DNA of 64,000 bases from Lentisphaeria bacterium (lineage in GTDB: Bacteria; Verrucomicrobiota; Lentisphaeria; Victivallales; Victivallaceae), in NCBI GenBank assembly GCA_017450705.1, contig JAFSTC010000054.1:17816-81815 (forward strand), read 5' to 3'. A program made the translations under genes and the position numbers. This document shows, piece by piece, positions 44,845 to 52,929 of the stretch. Within the stretch, counting starts at the first letter, position 1; each line of letters starts with the position of its first letter. Under the pieces are notes generated by a model. It saw nothing but the letters and a program-made list of their open reading frames with translations, made no database searches and was not told the DNA's origin.

Positions 44845-46005
44845 ATGATCCGGCGTTTCATCGAACCGCAATTGCAGCGTTTGGCGGCACAGTTTCCCGT
44901 CATCACCATAACCGGGCCCCGGCAGTCGGGCAAGACGACGCTGGCGCAGCATCACTTCGCGGGGTATGATTATGTGAATTTGGAGGAGCCGGAGATCCGA
45001 ACCTACGCCATCGAAGACCCGAAGGGTTTTTTGTCGGATCACCCCGCGCCGCTGATCATCGACGAGGTGCAGCGGGTCCCGGCGCTGCTGAGTTATATCC
45101 AGGTCATTTCGGATCGTGAACGGAAATTGGGGCAGTATGTCTTGACCGGAAGCCACCAGCCCAAATTGAATTCCGAAATCAGCCAGTCTTTGGCGGGACG
45201 GACCGGTATTCTCCAACTGTTGCCGTTGTCGATCGCGGAGCTCGCCGCCACAAAATCCTCCACGGATCGGGATGCGCTGATCCATCGCGGTTTTCTGCCC
45301 AAACTTCATGCGATGCCCGATGCCGATGTCGAGCTTGAGTATTCCAACTATTTTGCCACGTATGTCGAGCGCGACGTCAGGCTGCTGATCAATTTGCAGC
45401 ATCAGCACGAATTCGAGGTGTTCGTGCGGTTGCTGGCGGGGCGCGTCGGTCAGCTCCTGAATCTCAACAGCCTGTCCGATGACATCGGCGTCAGCGCCAA
45501 GACCCTCAGGGGGTGGCTGAATATCCTTGAGGCGAGTTTTATCGTTTTCAGACTGCCGCCGTATTTCGAGAATTTCGGGAAACGGCTGGTCAAGACTCCG
45601 AAAATCTATTTTACCGAGGTCGGGCTCGCCGCATGGCTGCTCGGCATCAAGTCGGCGGACATGGTAAGCCGCGATCCGCTGATCGGCAATCTCTTCGAAA
45701 ACATGGTCATTGTCGAGGCGTTGAAAGCCCGTCTGAATTCCGGCAATATGCCGGATATGTATTTCTTCCGGGACCAGCGGGGATTCGAGATCGACATGCT
45801 GATCGCCGCCAACCGCAAAATCTATCCCTACGAGATCAAATCCGCCCGCACCTGGTCACCGGACTGGACCGGGAACCTGAAGACTTTTGCCGAGCGGGAT
45901 GATAAAATCGAAAAGGGAACGGTGATCTATGCTGGCGACCTGAAGCGATCCGGTGATCCCGCCGCGGTGAATTTCAAAGACACCGCCGAGATCATTCCGA
46001 AATAG
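44845..46005 (+). CDS. AAA_14/DUF4143 ATPase
   Basis: The 386-residue protein has a Walker A motif GPRQSGKT (residues 24-31), Walker B LIIDEVQ, sensor-like YVLTGSHQP and a C-terminal DUF4143 domain (VGQLLNLNSLSDDIGVSAKTLRGWLNIL, IYFTEVGLAAWLLG, FFRDQRGFEIDMLI). The family is widespread and strain-variable in gut bacteria, and its function is unknown; some are suspected of defence or toxin-antitoxin roles. Here it is a single gene with its own promoter, ending convergently with the next gene. Confidence 0.88.
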   Translation: MIRRFIEPQLQRLAAQFPVITITGPRQSGKTTLAQHHFAGYDYVNLEEPEIRTYAIEDPKGFLSDHPAPLIIDEVQRVPALLSYIQVISDRERKLGQYVLTGSHQPKLNSEISQSLAGRTGILQLLPLSIAELAATKSSTDRDALIHRGFLPKLHAMPDADVELEYSNYFATYVERDVRLLINLQHQHEFEVFVRLLAGRVGQLLNLNSLSDDIGVSAKTLRGWLNILEASFIVFRLPPYFENFGKRLVKTPKIYFTEVGLAAWLLGIKSADMVSRDPLIGNLFENMVIVEALKARLNSGNMPDMYFFRDQRGFEIDMLIAANRKIYPYEIKSARTWSPDWTGNLKTFAERDDKIEKGTVIYAGDLKRSGDPAAVNFKDTAEIIPK

Positions 46006-46024
46006 TTTTTTTTACCAACGTGTT

Positions 46025-47917
46025 TCAGTACCTTATCATGGCGCGGGTGAGGTCGAAGTCGTTTTCCCTGCCGCGCACCCCGAGCGCTGCGGTCTTTTCC
46101 GGGGCGCTGCGGATCCGGACGACGTCGGCGGTCCGCCGGACGCGGGTCCCCTCGTCAACGGTCTTTTTCCAGACGGTCTCGTTTATCTCAGCCTTGCAAA
46201 GTTCGTAGACGAGCGGCTTGCCGGAGAAGGGGTCGCAAGGCAGATCGGGGAGCGTACTCGGGAATTTGCCGTGCCGGCGCCGGTATTTCTCCGCCCGGAT
46301 CAGCGCCCGCATCCCCCGCGTCCGTGCGGTCAGCGCGTAAAACCGGTGCCCGGCCTTCTTGAGCGCCGGGAGCAACGTATTGCTCATGATCAGCATTTTG
46401 TTCACGGGCGTCTTTGACAGATGCGTGAGATCCGGCAGCAGATAGAACTGCAGAATGGTTTTCTTGTCCATCGCTGCGTGATACCACCATTGCGGGAATA
46501 TCCACCGGTACGGTGCGAACGCCCCCGGCGGATCTTTGAACCGACTGAGTTCGTAAGCGAGATCGGGCAGTCCCTCCTCCAATCCTGCGATGGCATCCTG
46601 ACCGAAGACCGCTTCGCTGTACATCGCCTGCCGATGGTTGCGGGGAATGTCGCGCTCCAGCGCCGCGAGATCGGCGTCGAGTTCGCCCAGTCCGGCGTCG
46701 TCGAGAAGGCGGCTTTCCAGCAGTTTTTCTACGCAGTTCAACCGATTCTGCCCGACGGCAAGCCACACCAGACTGCCGATGAGGGTCGGTTCCTTTCGCA
46801 GATACGCGCAGACTTTTCCCATCCGCCGGTAACACTCCCATGCCGCGTTGGCGTTCCTGACGGCGAGAAAATAGATCATGCGGCTGTACTCGAAATCCCG
46901 GACGAAATAACGGCACGGCAGCGAATTCGACAGCAGTATGCCGACGAGATCGCCGCGGACGAAACGCTTTTCGGGGAGCGGCGGCTCGCGGTCGAAACCG
47001 TTTTCGTACTGTTCGAGCGCGGCGCGGTTGGCGCGGCAGTAGGTTGCATACCACGCGAGCGTCGCTTCCGTCGGGCGGTCGGGCAGATCGAGAAGCCAGA
47101 AAGCGACCTCCCGCGGTTCATCTTCATCGTCTCTTTTGTCGAGTTTGACCTTCGGCAGAGCGGCGCGGAGCTTTTTCTCCCGCATCCAGAATGCCGCGTC
47201 GATCCTGCCGCTGGCTTTGTACAGTCCCTCCAGCCCGGCGGCAGTCAGAGGGCGGCCGAAGCGTTTTTCGACCGCCTGACGCACGGCAGCGCATTCGCGG
47301 CTTTCGCGGATCGCGAGCCCGAGGGTGAAGAGATGCCACAGCGCGAAGACGCCCCACACCGAGAGCGTCGCCGCGCCGAAAGCGGAGCGGAATTTCCTCC
47401 CTTCCGCCGCGGCGAACATCGCCGCAAGGAACAGTCCCCCGGCGAGGATCGACAGCAGAGAGACGAAAAACACCGCCGCCCAGCATTCCGGCGGCAGCCC
47501 GGGGAGTCCTGTGCCCAGCCAGGAGCGGAAATAGCAGAGGTCGTCAGGGAAGCTGTAGCTCATTTTCTGCATCAGGTACAGCGGCGGGAACACCCGGACG
47601 ACGCCGATCGCCCCGATCGCGAGGCACAGCCCCGCAGGAAGCAGATGCGATAATGCCCCGAAGCGGCGTTCCCGGCGCAATACCTTCACCAAACCGATCA
47701 GCGAGACCATAGCCAATGTGAGCGAATAAAGCGTGATCGACAGGGCGCCGACGGCGAAAGTCCACAAGATCCCCGCAGACAAATCACCCAGCCACAGCGC
47801 CGGCAGATGGCAGAACGAAAACCAGAGGTAATTGCCGATGGTGAGGAGCGTCAGCGCGAAGGCCGCGCCCCGCGCGCAGTCGGAAACGAAGAAGACCTTT
47901 GCAAGCCGCTTTTTCAT
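46025..47917 (-). CDS. Large uncharacterised membrane protein
   Basis: I do not recognise a named family. The protein has 630 residues from the ATG at 47917 (AAAGGT upstream); the frame is open further upstream but that part overlaps the next gene. About five membrane helices fill the first 210 residues, then a long helical soluble part follows. The C terminus holds the motif RRRHGKFPSTLPDLPCDPFSGKPLVYE, a type often seen in large hypothetical proteins of planctomycetes and lentisphaerae. It ends convergently with the ATPase gene and follows the LinD-like gene by 25 bp, so it may be its operon partner. Confidence 0.6.
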   Translation of the reverse strand: MKKRLAKVFFVSDCARGAAFALTLLTIGNYLWFSFCHLPALWLGDLSAGILWTFAVGALSITLYSLTLAMVSLIGLVKVLRRERRFGALSHLLPAGLCLAIGAIGVVRVFPPLYLMQKMSYSFPDDLCYFRSWLGTGLPGLPPECWAAVFFVSLLSILAGGLFLAAMFAAAEGRKFRSAFGAATLSVWGVFALWHLFTLGLAIRESRECAAVRQAVEKRFGRPLTAAGLEGLYKASGRIDAAFWMREKKLRAALPKVKLDKRDDEDEPREVAFWLLDLPDRPTEATLAWYATYCRANRAALEQYENGFDREPPLPEKRFVRGDLVGILLSNSLPCRYFVRDFEYSRMIYFLAVRNANAAWECYRRMGKVCAYLRKEPTLIGSLVWLAVGQNRLNCVEKLLESRLLDDAGLGELDADLAALERDIPRNHRQAMYSEAVFGQDAIAGLEEGLPDLAYELSRFKDPPGAFAPYRWIFPQWWYHAAMDKKTILQFYLLPDLTHLSKTPVNKMLIMSNTLLPALKKAGHRFYALTARTRGMRALIRAEKYRRRHGKFPSTLPDLPCDPFSGKPLVYELCKAEINETVWKKTVDEGTRVRRTADVVRIRSAPEKTAALGVRGRENDFDLTRAMIRY

Positions 47918-47930
47918 GGTATACCTTTCT

Positions 47931-47947
47931 GGTGAATGCCATTCACC
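47931..47947. other. 17-bp palindrome at the LinD-like/membrane-protein junction
   Basis: GGTGAATG and CATTCACC flank a single C, giving a perfect palindrome that includes the stop codon of the LinD-like gene and lies 14 bp upstream of the next start codon. It may be an operator or an mRNA hairpin. Confidence 0.5.
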
Positions 47948-49238
47948 GCGTGTTTTTGACGGCGGGACGGGCGCTCCACTGGCGGAAGCGGGAGCCGTTG
48001 GATTCGGCGAGGGAGAGGATGCGCATGGCGGACGCTCCGACGCGCCACTTGGGTTTGACGTCCAGCCAGTAGAAGCCGTTTTCGCGCCGGAGATACTTGG
48101 CGTCAAGGGATTTTTCCAGCCGTTCGGCGGAAGACGGGTCGTCGCAGGCCCGCGCGGCGGCGGCGAGGAAGACGGCGAGGACCGTGTCGGGCACCTGCTG
48201 AGGGTCCATGCAGTCATCGGCCTTCGCGACGGCGTCCGCCGCGGCCGTGAGTTTTTCCCAATCGAGCGTCTTTTTTGCCTCCCGCCAAAGGGCGAGGGCG
48301 GTCCCGCGGTTTTCCGCCCACGGTTCGTACCACAGGATCGACCAGGCGTCCAGGCCGGAATATCCCCGGGGGTAGAAGAGGCCGGAGGGGGTGTGGCAGA
48401 GCAGATTCAGCGCGCCGCCGCCCAGCAGCGGACGGCGGTAATGGGAGAGTGCCCACTTCTCCCAGCGTCGTGCTTCTTTCGACCAGTCGCCGTGTCCGAG
48501 GGCCGCAAAAAGTTTCAGCGCGAAGTGCGGGTGGTTGTTGCACGGGAAAAAGAGAAGTCCCGGCTCGCAGGTCACGCCGCCGTTTCCGGCGCGCATCTGC
48601 TCGACGGTGACGTCGATCAGTTTCCGCACGTCGTAGTGAATACGCTTTTTCTCGCTCCAGACGAAGTCGAAGCCGCGCGTCCAGTATTTCCTGTCGCCCG
48701 TGAAACACTCGTAGAGGGCGAGAAGCTGCAGCAGGTGGCCCGTGTACATCACGTTTTCCCGGTAGCACGGATCGGGCGCCCAGGGCTTTTTGCCCCAGTA
48801 GTCCTTGGATTGCGAGTAGGCCCAAACCTCCCGCCGGAGATACCGTTTGATGCAGTTGTCGAGGATCCTTCCCACGGCGGCCTTCTCTTCGGCATTGCCG
48901 CGGATCCCCAGCGCCGCGGCCGCATAGCCCGCAAAGGCGATGTGATACCGCGTCGCGGCAAGTCCGAATTGTCCCCCGCCAGTGGACCACCACGCCTGCT
49001 CCTCTGCTTTCGGCAGCGGTCCCAGCACGTGGTCCAGCCAGCGCAGCGCGGCCCGTTCGTCCTCCGTCAGCGGCCGCAGGGGTTCCGCCGTCCTCTCCCC
49101 GACGGGCAGCGGTTTCGGAGCCTCGGGAAAGATCAGACGGCAGCCATAGACAACGAGGAAAACCAAGGGGAGGCAGATCAGCAGTTTTACTGCCCGTCCA
49201 CGCCTGTTTCTCCGCCGCTTTTCAGCACAGTCACCCAT
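47943..49238 (-). CDS. Linalool dehydratase/isomerase-like protein, membrane-anchored
   Basis: The 431-residue protein has a membrane anchor or lipoprotein-like N terminus (residues about 17-33, ending VVYGC) followed by an (alpha/alpha)6-barrel domain. NVMYTGHLLQLLALYE with GDRKYW, and GGVTCEPGLLFFPCN, match the linalool dehydratase/isomerase family. The spacing Met164-x3-His168 and Cys224-x8-Cys233 equals that of the LinD active-site residues Met125/His129 and Cys171/Cys180 as I recall them. Known LinD acts on monoterpene alcohols. There is no terpene pathway here, so the real substrate could differ; related proteins may act on other polymers or lipids. GAAAGG precedes the start. Confidence 0.7.
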   Translation of the reverse strand: MGDCAEKRRRNRRGRAVKLLICLPLVFLVVYGCRLIFPEAPKPLPVGERTAEPLRPLTEDERAALRWLDHVLGPLPKAEEQAWWSTGGGQFGLAATRYHIAFAGYAAAALGIRGNAEEKAAVGRILDNCIKRYLRREVWAYSQSKDYWGKKPWAPDPCYRENVMYTGHLLQLLALYECFTGDRKYWTRGFDFVWSEKKRIHYDVRKLIDVTVEQMRAGNGGVTCEPGLLFFPCNNHPHFALKLFAALGHGDWSKEARRWEKWALSHYRRPLLGGGALNLLCHTPSGLFYPRGYSGLDAWSILWYEPWAENRGTALALWREAKKTLDWEKLTAAADAVAKADDCMDPQQVPDTVLAVFLAAAARACDDPSSAERLEKSLDAKYLRRENGFYWLDVKPKWRVGASAMRILSLAESNGSRFRQWSARPAVKNTR

Positions 49239-49357
49239 TGGCAGCCTTTCATTTCATGAAACGCACAAATTCACGTGTATGAGGACCCGGTCCAGGCGGC
49301 CGATGAATTTCTCCCAGACCGGGGGGCAGGGCGGACCGCTTTCCGGGCCCGTCCGTG

Positions 49358-49912
49358 TCAGGGTCTGGAACGGACGCCCCGGGGCGCCGGAGCCCGGCCG
49401 CCGCTGTGGTGCGGGGCCGATTTCCTGGGAGTCGTCTTGACGGAGGCGGATTTTGCCGGGGCGGGTCTGGCGGGCGCACGTCCCGGCTGCGCATGCTTGG
49501 TCGGCGCCGGTTTGACGGGACCGTGTCTGGGCGGGGCCGGTTTGGGATGATGGGGGGGCGGAACGGGGCGGAACCGCGGCGGCGGCAGAACCGCCGGGCC
49601 CCGGCCATGCCAGACCCAGACGCCGTCGATCCAATAGTAGCCCTTGTAGTACGGCACGAGCACGCCGTTGTAGGTCGCATAGATGTAGTTGCCGTCGTCG
49701 GGGCTGGTCGTGTATCCGTCGGTCTCGTCGTTCTCCTGGGTGCCCTGTCCGGCATCCTGGGCGGTGTCATCGGAAGAGGTGGTGGTCGTCACCGTTGTCA
49801 CGGTGGTGGTCGTCGTTGTCGTGGTCTTTGTCGTCGTTGCGGAGGCTGCCTGTTCGTCCGAAAAAAGCGTGCAGACGCCCAAGGTGACGATTGCGATGAC
49901 AAGAAATTTCAT
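49358..49912 (-). CDS. Secreted low-complexity protein (Thr-rich, then Pro/Ala-rich basic tail)
   Basis: The 184-residue protein has a signal peptide (MKFLVIAIVTLGVCTLFS), a Thr-run region (about 25-50), a short central module with YIYATYNGVLVPYYKGYYWIDGVWVW, and a Pro/Ala/Lys-rich C-terminal half. The ATG at 49912 is preferred over a GTG six bases earlier because GGAGGA is 8 bp upstream of it. I do not know the family; the Tyr/Trp-rich module resembles wall- or surface-associated repeats. The tail is basic and likely unstructured. Confidence 0.6.
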   Translation of the reverse strand: MKFLVIAIVTLGVCTLFSDEQAASATTTKTTTTTTTTVTTVTTTTSSDDTAQDAGQGTQENDETDGYTTSPDDGNYIYATYNGVLVPYYKGYYWIDGVWVWHGRGPAVLPPPRFRPVPPPHHPKPAPPRHGPVKPAPTKHAQPGRAPARPAPAKSASVKTTPRKSAPHHSGGRAPAPRGVRSRP

Positions 49913-50061
49913 GATCACTTTCCTCCATGCACTGCTTCGATTGACTTCGGTCGGGACGGGCCGGCAAAGGCCGGACCTCCGAACATTTCATAAAACACCC
50001 GATTTTGTCCGCAGACGATTATTTCGATTCTCAAATAGTTACTGTAAGCGGACAGATGGGC

Positions 50062-50192
50062 ACCGGGGGCGGGAGTCGAACCCGCGACACGCGGCGCAGG
50101 GGACGGACGAACCTGCGACACCGACGCTTGACCCATACGCCGATGTTGACGATCCCCGCTCTTCCGCTGCTCTTCCGCTGAGCTACCCCGAT
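50062..50192 (-). tRNA. tRNA-like sequence with duplicated arms (probable pseudo-tRNA)
   Basis: On the minus strand the ends pair as a 7-bp acceptor stem (ATCGGGG with CCCCGGT), followed by TA, a good D-arm (GCTCAGCGGAAGAGC) and a canonical T-arm (GCGGG TTCGACT CCCGC). In between, the D-arm segment AGCGGAAGAGC is repeated in tandem, and a second, imperfect T-arm-like hairpin (GCAGG ... CCTGC) precedes the real one. The total is 131 nt, too long for a normal tRNA; no standard 7-nt anticodon loop is evident and the 3' end reads GCCC rather than encoding CCA. It could be a rearranged or decayed gene. Confidence 0.4.
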
Positions 50193-50237
50193 GACAAGAA
50201 ACGCCGGAGTCCTCAACGAACCTCGGCGTACTGTCAA

Positions 50238-50248
50238 ATTGGTAGCGG
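50238..50248. repeat. Direct repeat of the tRNA-fMet 3' end, distal copy
   Basis: ATTGGTAGCGG here equals 55924-55934, which covers the discriminator/CCA end of tRNA-fMet. It is a candidate attachment-site remnant. Eleven base pairs is short, so the match is suggestive only. Confidence 0.45.
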
Positions 50249-50334
50249 AAACGTTACTCATATAAAAAGCGTCTATCTTTTGCGTTTTTCTGATAAAAGG
50301 GCGTAGTTCATCAGCCTGAAGTCACATAATTGAT

Positions 50335-50350
50335 GTTGGCAAATGCCAAC
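50335..50350 (-). terminator. Hairpin downstream of the degenerate ImmA-like gene
   Basis: GTTGGCA and TGCCAAC form a perfect 7-bp stem with a 2-nt loop, 5 bp after the stop codon. No T-run follows on the minus strand, so it may only stabilise the mRNA end. Confidence 0.4.
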
Positions 50351-50355
50351 GAGAA

Positions 50356-51606
50356 TTAGACCACCTTGGCTATATGGTGGTTCTCCAGTTGATGTTTAAC
50401 CACCAACGGGTTTATCCCATATTCTTCCGCAATTTCTATTACAGTGTCTTCTCCAATGGTTGAAGTGTGCTCGAACCTGCGCTTTAACTCTTCTCCCGGA
50501 ACATAGAGTTCAGCAGAGAAAGCTCGCTGTCTTTTTTGCTCGGCTGTATATACTTCTGTTATGGGCATTGCCTTATTGGCAGAACAGATGAACGCGCCTA
50601 ACATCCTTCCGAGAACAAATGAACTCAAATTTGTGGATTTTCCGGTAATAAAGCCACAAGGGGAAGCCAACGACAACAAAGAATCCGGAATGTCTGCGTC
50701 ATGAGTATTTGCGGATGTCAATTCGCGCAAATCACCAACTGTCATACCATGGTGATTAAGAATCTGTCTGGCAACTTTGGCTTGTGCGTATCCCGTCTCC
50801 CAGGGGGTGCCGGAGATTGTTTTTGCGCATCCGTCCCGCAATTCCGCCAAGGTCGCATCAATGCTACCTTGGCTTCCGCCATTCAACAATTCGCATAAAG
50901 TTTCCGAAGCTTCACGCAGACGCAGACCATTCGTGGACGAAAGGATTTCCTCCAAATGTACTTTATTATCAAGTCGTCGGTGGATATCTATGATGGTTTC
51001 AGCCAAGGCATCGTCAATATCGTAAGGATCTTTCCCCAAACGTGCGCAGGCAATACAAAACGCATGTTCGTCTTTATCTGATGTCGACGAACATATGGCA
51101 TCCCAATCCTGTTGTAACGTAGTGCCGGATATACCACGCTCGCGTAACCGAACTACGACAGCGTTTACCACCGAAGATAATGCCGCCTGTAAATTTCCAA
51201 TGCCAATATGCGCACATCCGGTTTCTATGAAAGCCAGCATCTCATTATTCATGACACAGGGATGCCAACTCAATGCTGCCATGTTTGCTCCGTCCGGGGC
51301 AATAAGCATGTCAGGCAGAAAATAGCCTTCGCCGGCAAATTTCAGGTTGTGCGTATACTCATACTCATTATTGTCGCGCAGATTGTTGCAGTCATAAAGC
51401 AAACGCCACCAATTGGCGGCAATCCATGCAGCTAATGGATATGCCGGCAAATAAATGGTATCCGAGACGCTGTTGGCACCTCTGTCGTTAATACGCGAAA
51501 CCGTAGTTTCTCCAACTCGAATCAAAAGTTTCGTATAAGTAACAGATAATTCCTTGGGAAGTGAACCGCAATCCCATCCATCAAGTTTGAATACCAAATC
51601 AGTCAT
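50356..51606 (-). CDS. ImmA/IrrE-like protein lacking the HExxH motif
   Basis: The 416-residue protein ends in a segment that matches the C terminus of ImmA/IrrE metallopeptidases (QKRQRAFSAELYVPGEELKRRF, then VIEIAEEYGINPLVVKHQLENH). The position where HExxH is expected reads FVLGRMLGAF, so zinc-dependent proteolysis is unlikely. The N-terminal 300 residues are not recognised. It overlaps the upstream 139-residue gene by ATGA, so the two are translationally coupled. A paired toxin-antitoxin-like function is possible but unproven. Codon use and base composition are more AT-rich than in the flanking genes. Confidence 0.55.
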   Translation of the reverse strand: MTDLVFKLDGWDCGSLPKELSVTYTKLLIRVGETTVSRINDRGANSVSDTIYLPAYPLAAWIAANWWRLLYDCNNLRDNNEYEYTHNLKFAGEGYFLPDMLIAPDGANMAALSWHPCVMNNEMLAFIETGCAHIGIGNLQAALSSVVNAVVVRLRERGISGTTLQQDWDAICSSTSDKDEHAFCIACARLGKDPYDIDDALAETIIDIHRRLDNKVHLEEILSSTNGLRLREASETLCELLNGGSQGSIDATLAELRDGCAKTISGTPWETGYAQAKVARQILNHHGMTVGDLRELTSANTHDADIPDSLLSLASPCGFITGKSTNLSSFVLGRMLGAFICSANKAMPITEVYTAEQKRQRAFSAELYVPGEELKRRFEHTSTIGEDTVIEIAEEYGINPLVVKHQLENHHIAKVV

Positions 51607-52022
51607 GGCTTTAGCCCCTTTACGGTTATTCCAACTTGTTCGGGATACCCCTTATATTCACCAGTTGTACTGGTATCATTGGTTAGCCTTGCGATATGAA
51701 GTCGCCCGTTCAAGAAGCCGAAAACGTATCGAGGATGATGTTCCATTGGATCTGTCCAACAGATATTGCCCCGCTTAATCGCATCACGCAAACAAGATTC
51801 AGCCTCTTCTCGCGTTATGCTGTCCTCACAGAGCGATGCGTCGGGGCGCGGCGGCTTCAACGCGAAACCGAAAACATTGCCCGGTCCCTTATGGTCCGGA
51901 CTGCCACGATAGAATGATTGTTCGGCAATACGGGCAAGCTTGTCAGCGTCCACATCTGCTGGAACAAGAACTTTCCATTCGCGAGTTCTTCGATACGATG
52001 CTCTCTTCATCGAATACGCCAT
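51603..52022 (-). CDS. Small protein coupled to the ImmA/IrrE-like gene
   Basis: The protein is 139 residues from the ATG at 52022, 23 nt after the predicted transcription start; a later ATG at 52010 is possible. No family is recognised. It contains EWKVLVPADVDADKLARIAEQSF near the start and PRYVFGFLNGRLHIARLT and GEYKGYP near the end, which look like a compact alpha/beta fold. The TGA stop overlaps the next start codon as ATGA. As the first, small partner of a conserved-looking pair in a mobile island it could be a toxin or antitoxin. Confidence 0.55.
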   Translation of the reverse strand: MAYSMKRASYRRTREWKVLVPADVDADKLARIAEQSFYRGSPDHKGPGNVFGFALKPPRPDASLCEDSITREEAESCLRDAIKRGNICWTDPMEHHPRYVFGFLNGRLHIARLTNDTSTTGEYKGYPEQVGITVKGLKP

Positions 52023-52051
52023 TGTTCTGTGTATAAAAACTACTAAATAAT

Positions 52052-52080
52052 AATATAGTGCTATCGGCGCCAAATGTCAA
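52052..52080 (-). promoter_or_regulatory. Promoter of the two-gene ImmA-like unit, TTGACA-17-TATATT
   Basis: On the minus strand TTGACA and TATATT are 17 bp apart, the best -35/-10 pair in the island. The leader is about 23 nt. Confidence 0.8.
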
Positions 52081-52217
52081 GCGAGGAATGATTAAGGACA
52101 AAGGTGGAGAAGGGCAAGCCGAATCCACCGATCCAAAATCGTTCTCATAATAATAAAGTCTCCCAAAGTGAAATCCGAAATCCTCAAACATCCTTGTTTT
52201 GCGGTCATGATCGAATT

Positions 52218-52710
52218 TTATGATTCACCATGTATGAACATCCTTCCGAACGATTGTTCCCGCAAGATGCGCCGCGCCAGCGGATTTCCCTGAATCTGAC
52301 GATTCACGCGCCGGAAATATTCATCATCGGCGTCGTTGCGCTCAAGATACTTGTTGAAATAATCGTTCAACACCTCGCCGACCGCCCCGGAACGGCTGAT
52401 GCCCGCGCCGCAGTTGATGAACAACGGGCGGGAAGTGTCGATCCTCCGAATAAAAGTGACGATTTGATCCCGGCATCGAAAAGCACCAGCGTGTGATCGG
52501 GATCGGCGACCGCGTCGTCGAAACGCAGTTTAAGATATTATCGCCGTCCACCGGAATGGCGCAGTTGGGATCGACTTCCGCCGAGTGTCGGATGGAGATG
52601 AAGTTGTTTTCTCTCCAAAAATCCGGGTCGCGACACTGGTAAACGGGGACGGAACAGTCATTCCATCCGTTTTCCCTATACCATTGCCGCGAGACAACTC
52701 GAATTTTCAT
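52218..52710 (-). pseudogene. Tyrosine/dual-specificity phosphatase-like gene with two frameshifts
   Basis: Starting at the ATG at 52710 the frame reads MKIRVVSRQWY to about residue 60 (near 52530). Meaningful sequence continues in a second frame (LRFDDAVADPDHTLVLFDA, to about 52465). It then continues in a third (DQIVTFIRRIDTSRPLFINC, GAGISRSGAVGEVLNDYF), ending at 52218. The last part has the phosphatase signature C-x5-R (CGAGISR). Two indels therefore break a gene of about 160 codons. It resembles predicted protein tyrosine phosphatases of gut bacteria. The protein is not made intact unless the indels are sequencing errors. Confidence 0.65.
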
Positions 52711-52728
52711 GCGAAAGCATCCTTCCAC

Positions 52729-52929
52729 TTACAGCGTGGCCAGAATGCCCTTGCCCTTTTTCTCGAACACCTTTTCGCAGGTCACATCCGCGAACGCCCC
52801 GATGCCTGCCAGAGCCGCGAACTGTTCGGAACCGTCGTCGCCGAACTTGAGCGTCACTTTGTCCGCTGCCACCCCGGAAACCTTGACGGAGCTGGTTCCA
52901 TCCGTATAAGTGAGGGTCGAGACATCCCA
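52729..52929 (-). pseudogene. C-terminal fragment of a surface-type protein
   Basis: About 66 residues in this frame (WDVSTLTYTDGTSSVKVSG, KVTLKFGDDGSEQFAALAG, then FEKKGKGILATL and stop) look like the end of a repetitive beta-rich extracellular protein. The frame meets antisense recombinase sequence at about 52930, so the upstream part is missing. It is a truncated remnant with no start or promoter. Confidence 0.4.

Noticed and set aside
50062..50192. tmRNA (ssrA) hypothesis for the odd tRNA-like sequence
   Set aside because: It is far too short, has no tag-peptide frame ending in Ala-Ala, and lacks the tmRNA 5' end pattern.
51943..52191. 82-codon minus-strand frame starting at 52191
   Set aside because: It overlaps the promoter and start of the 139-residue gene, has no ribosome-binding site and no recognisable content.
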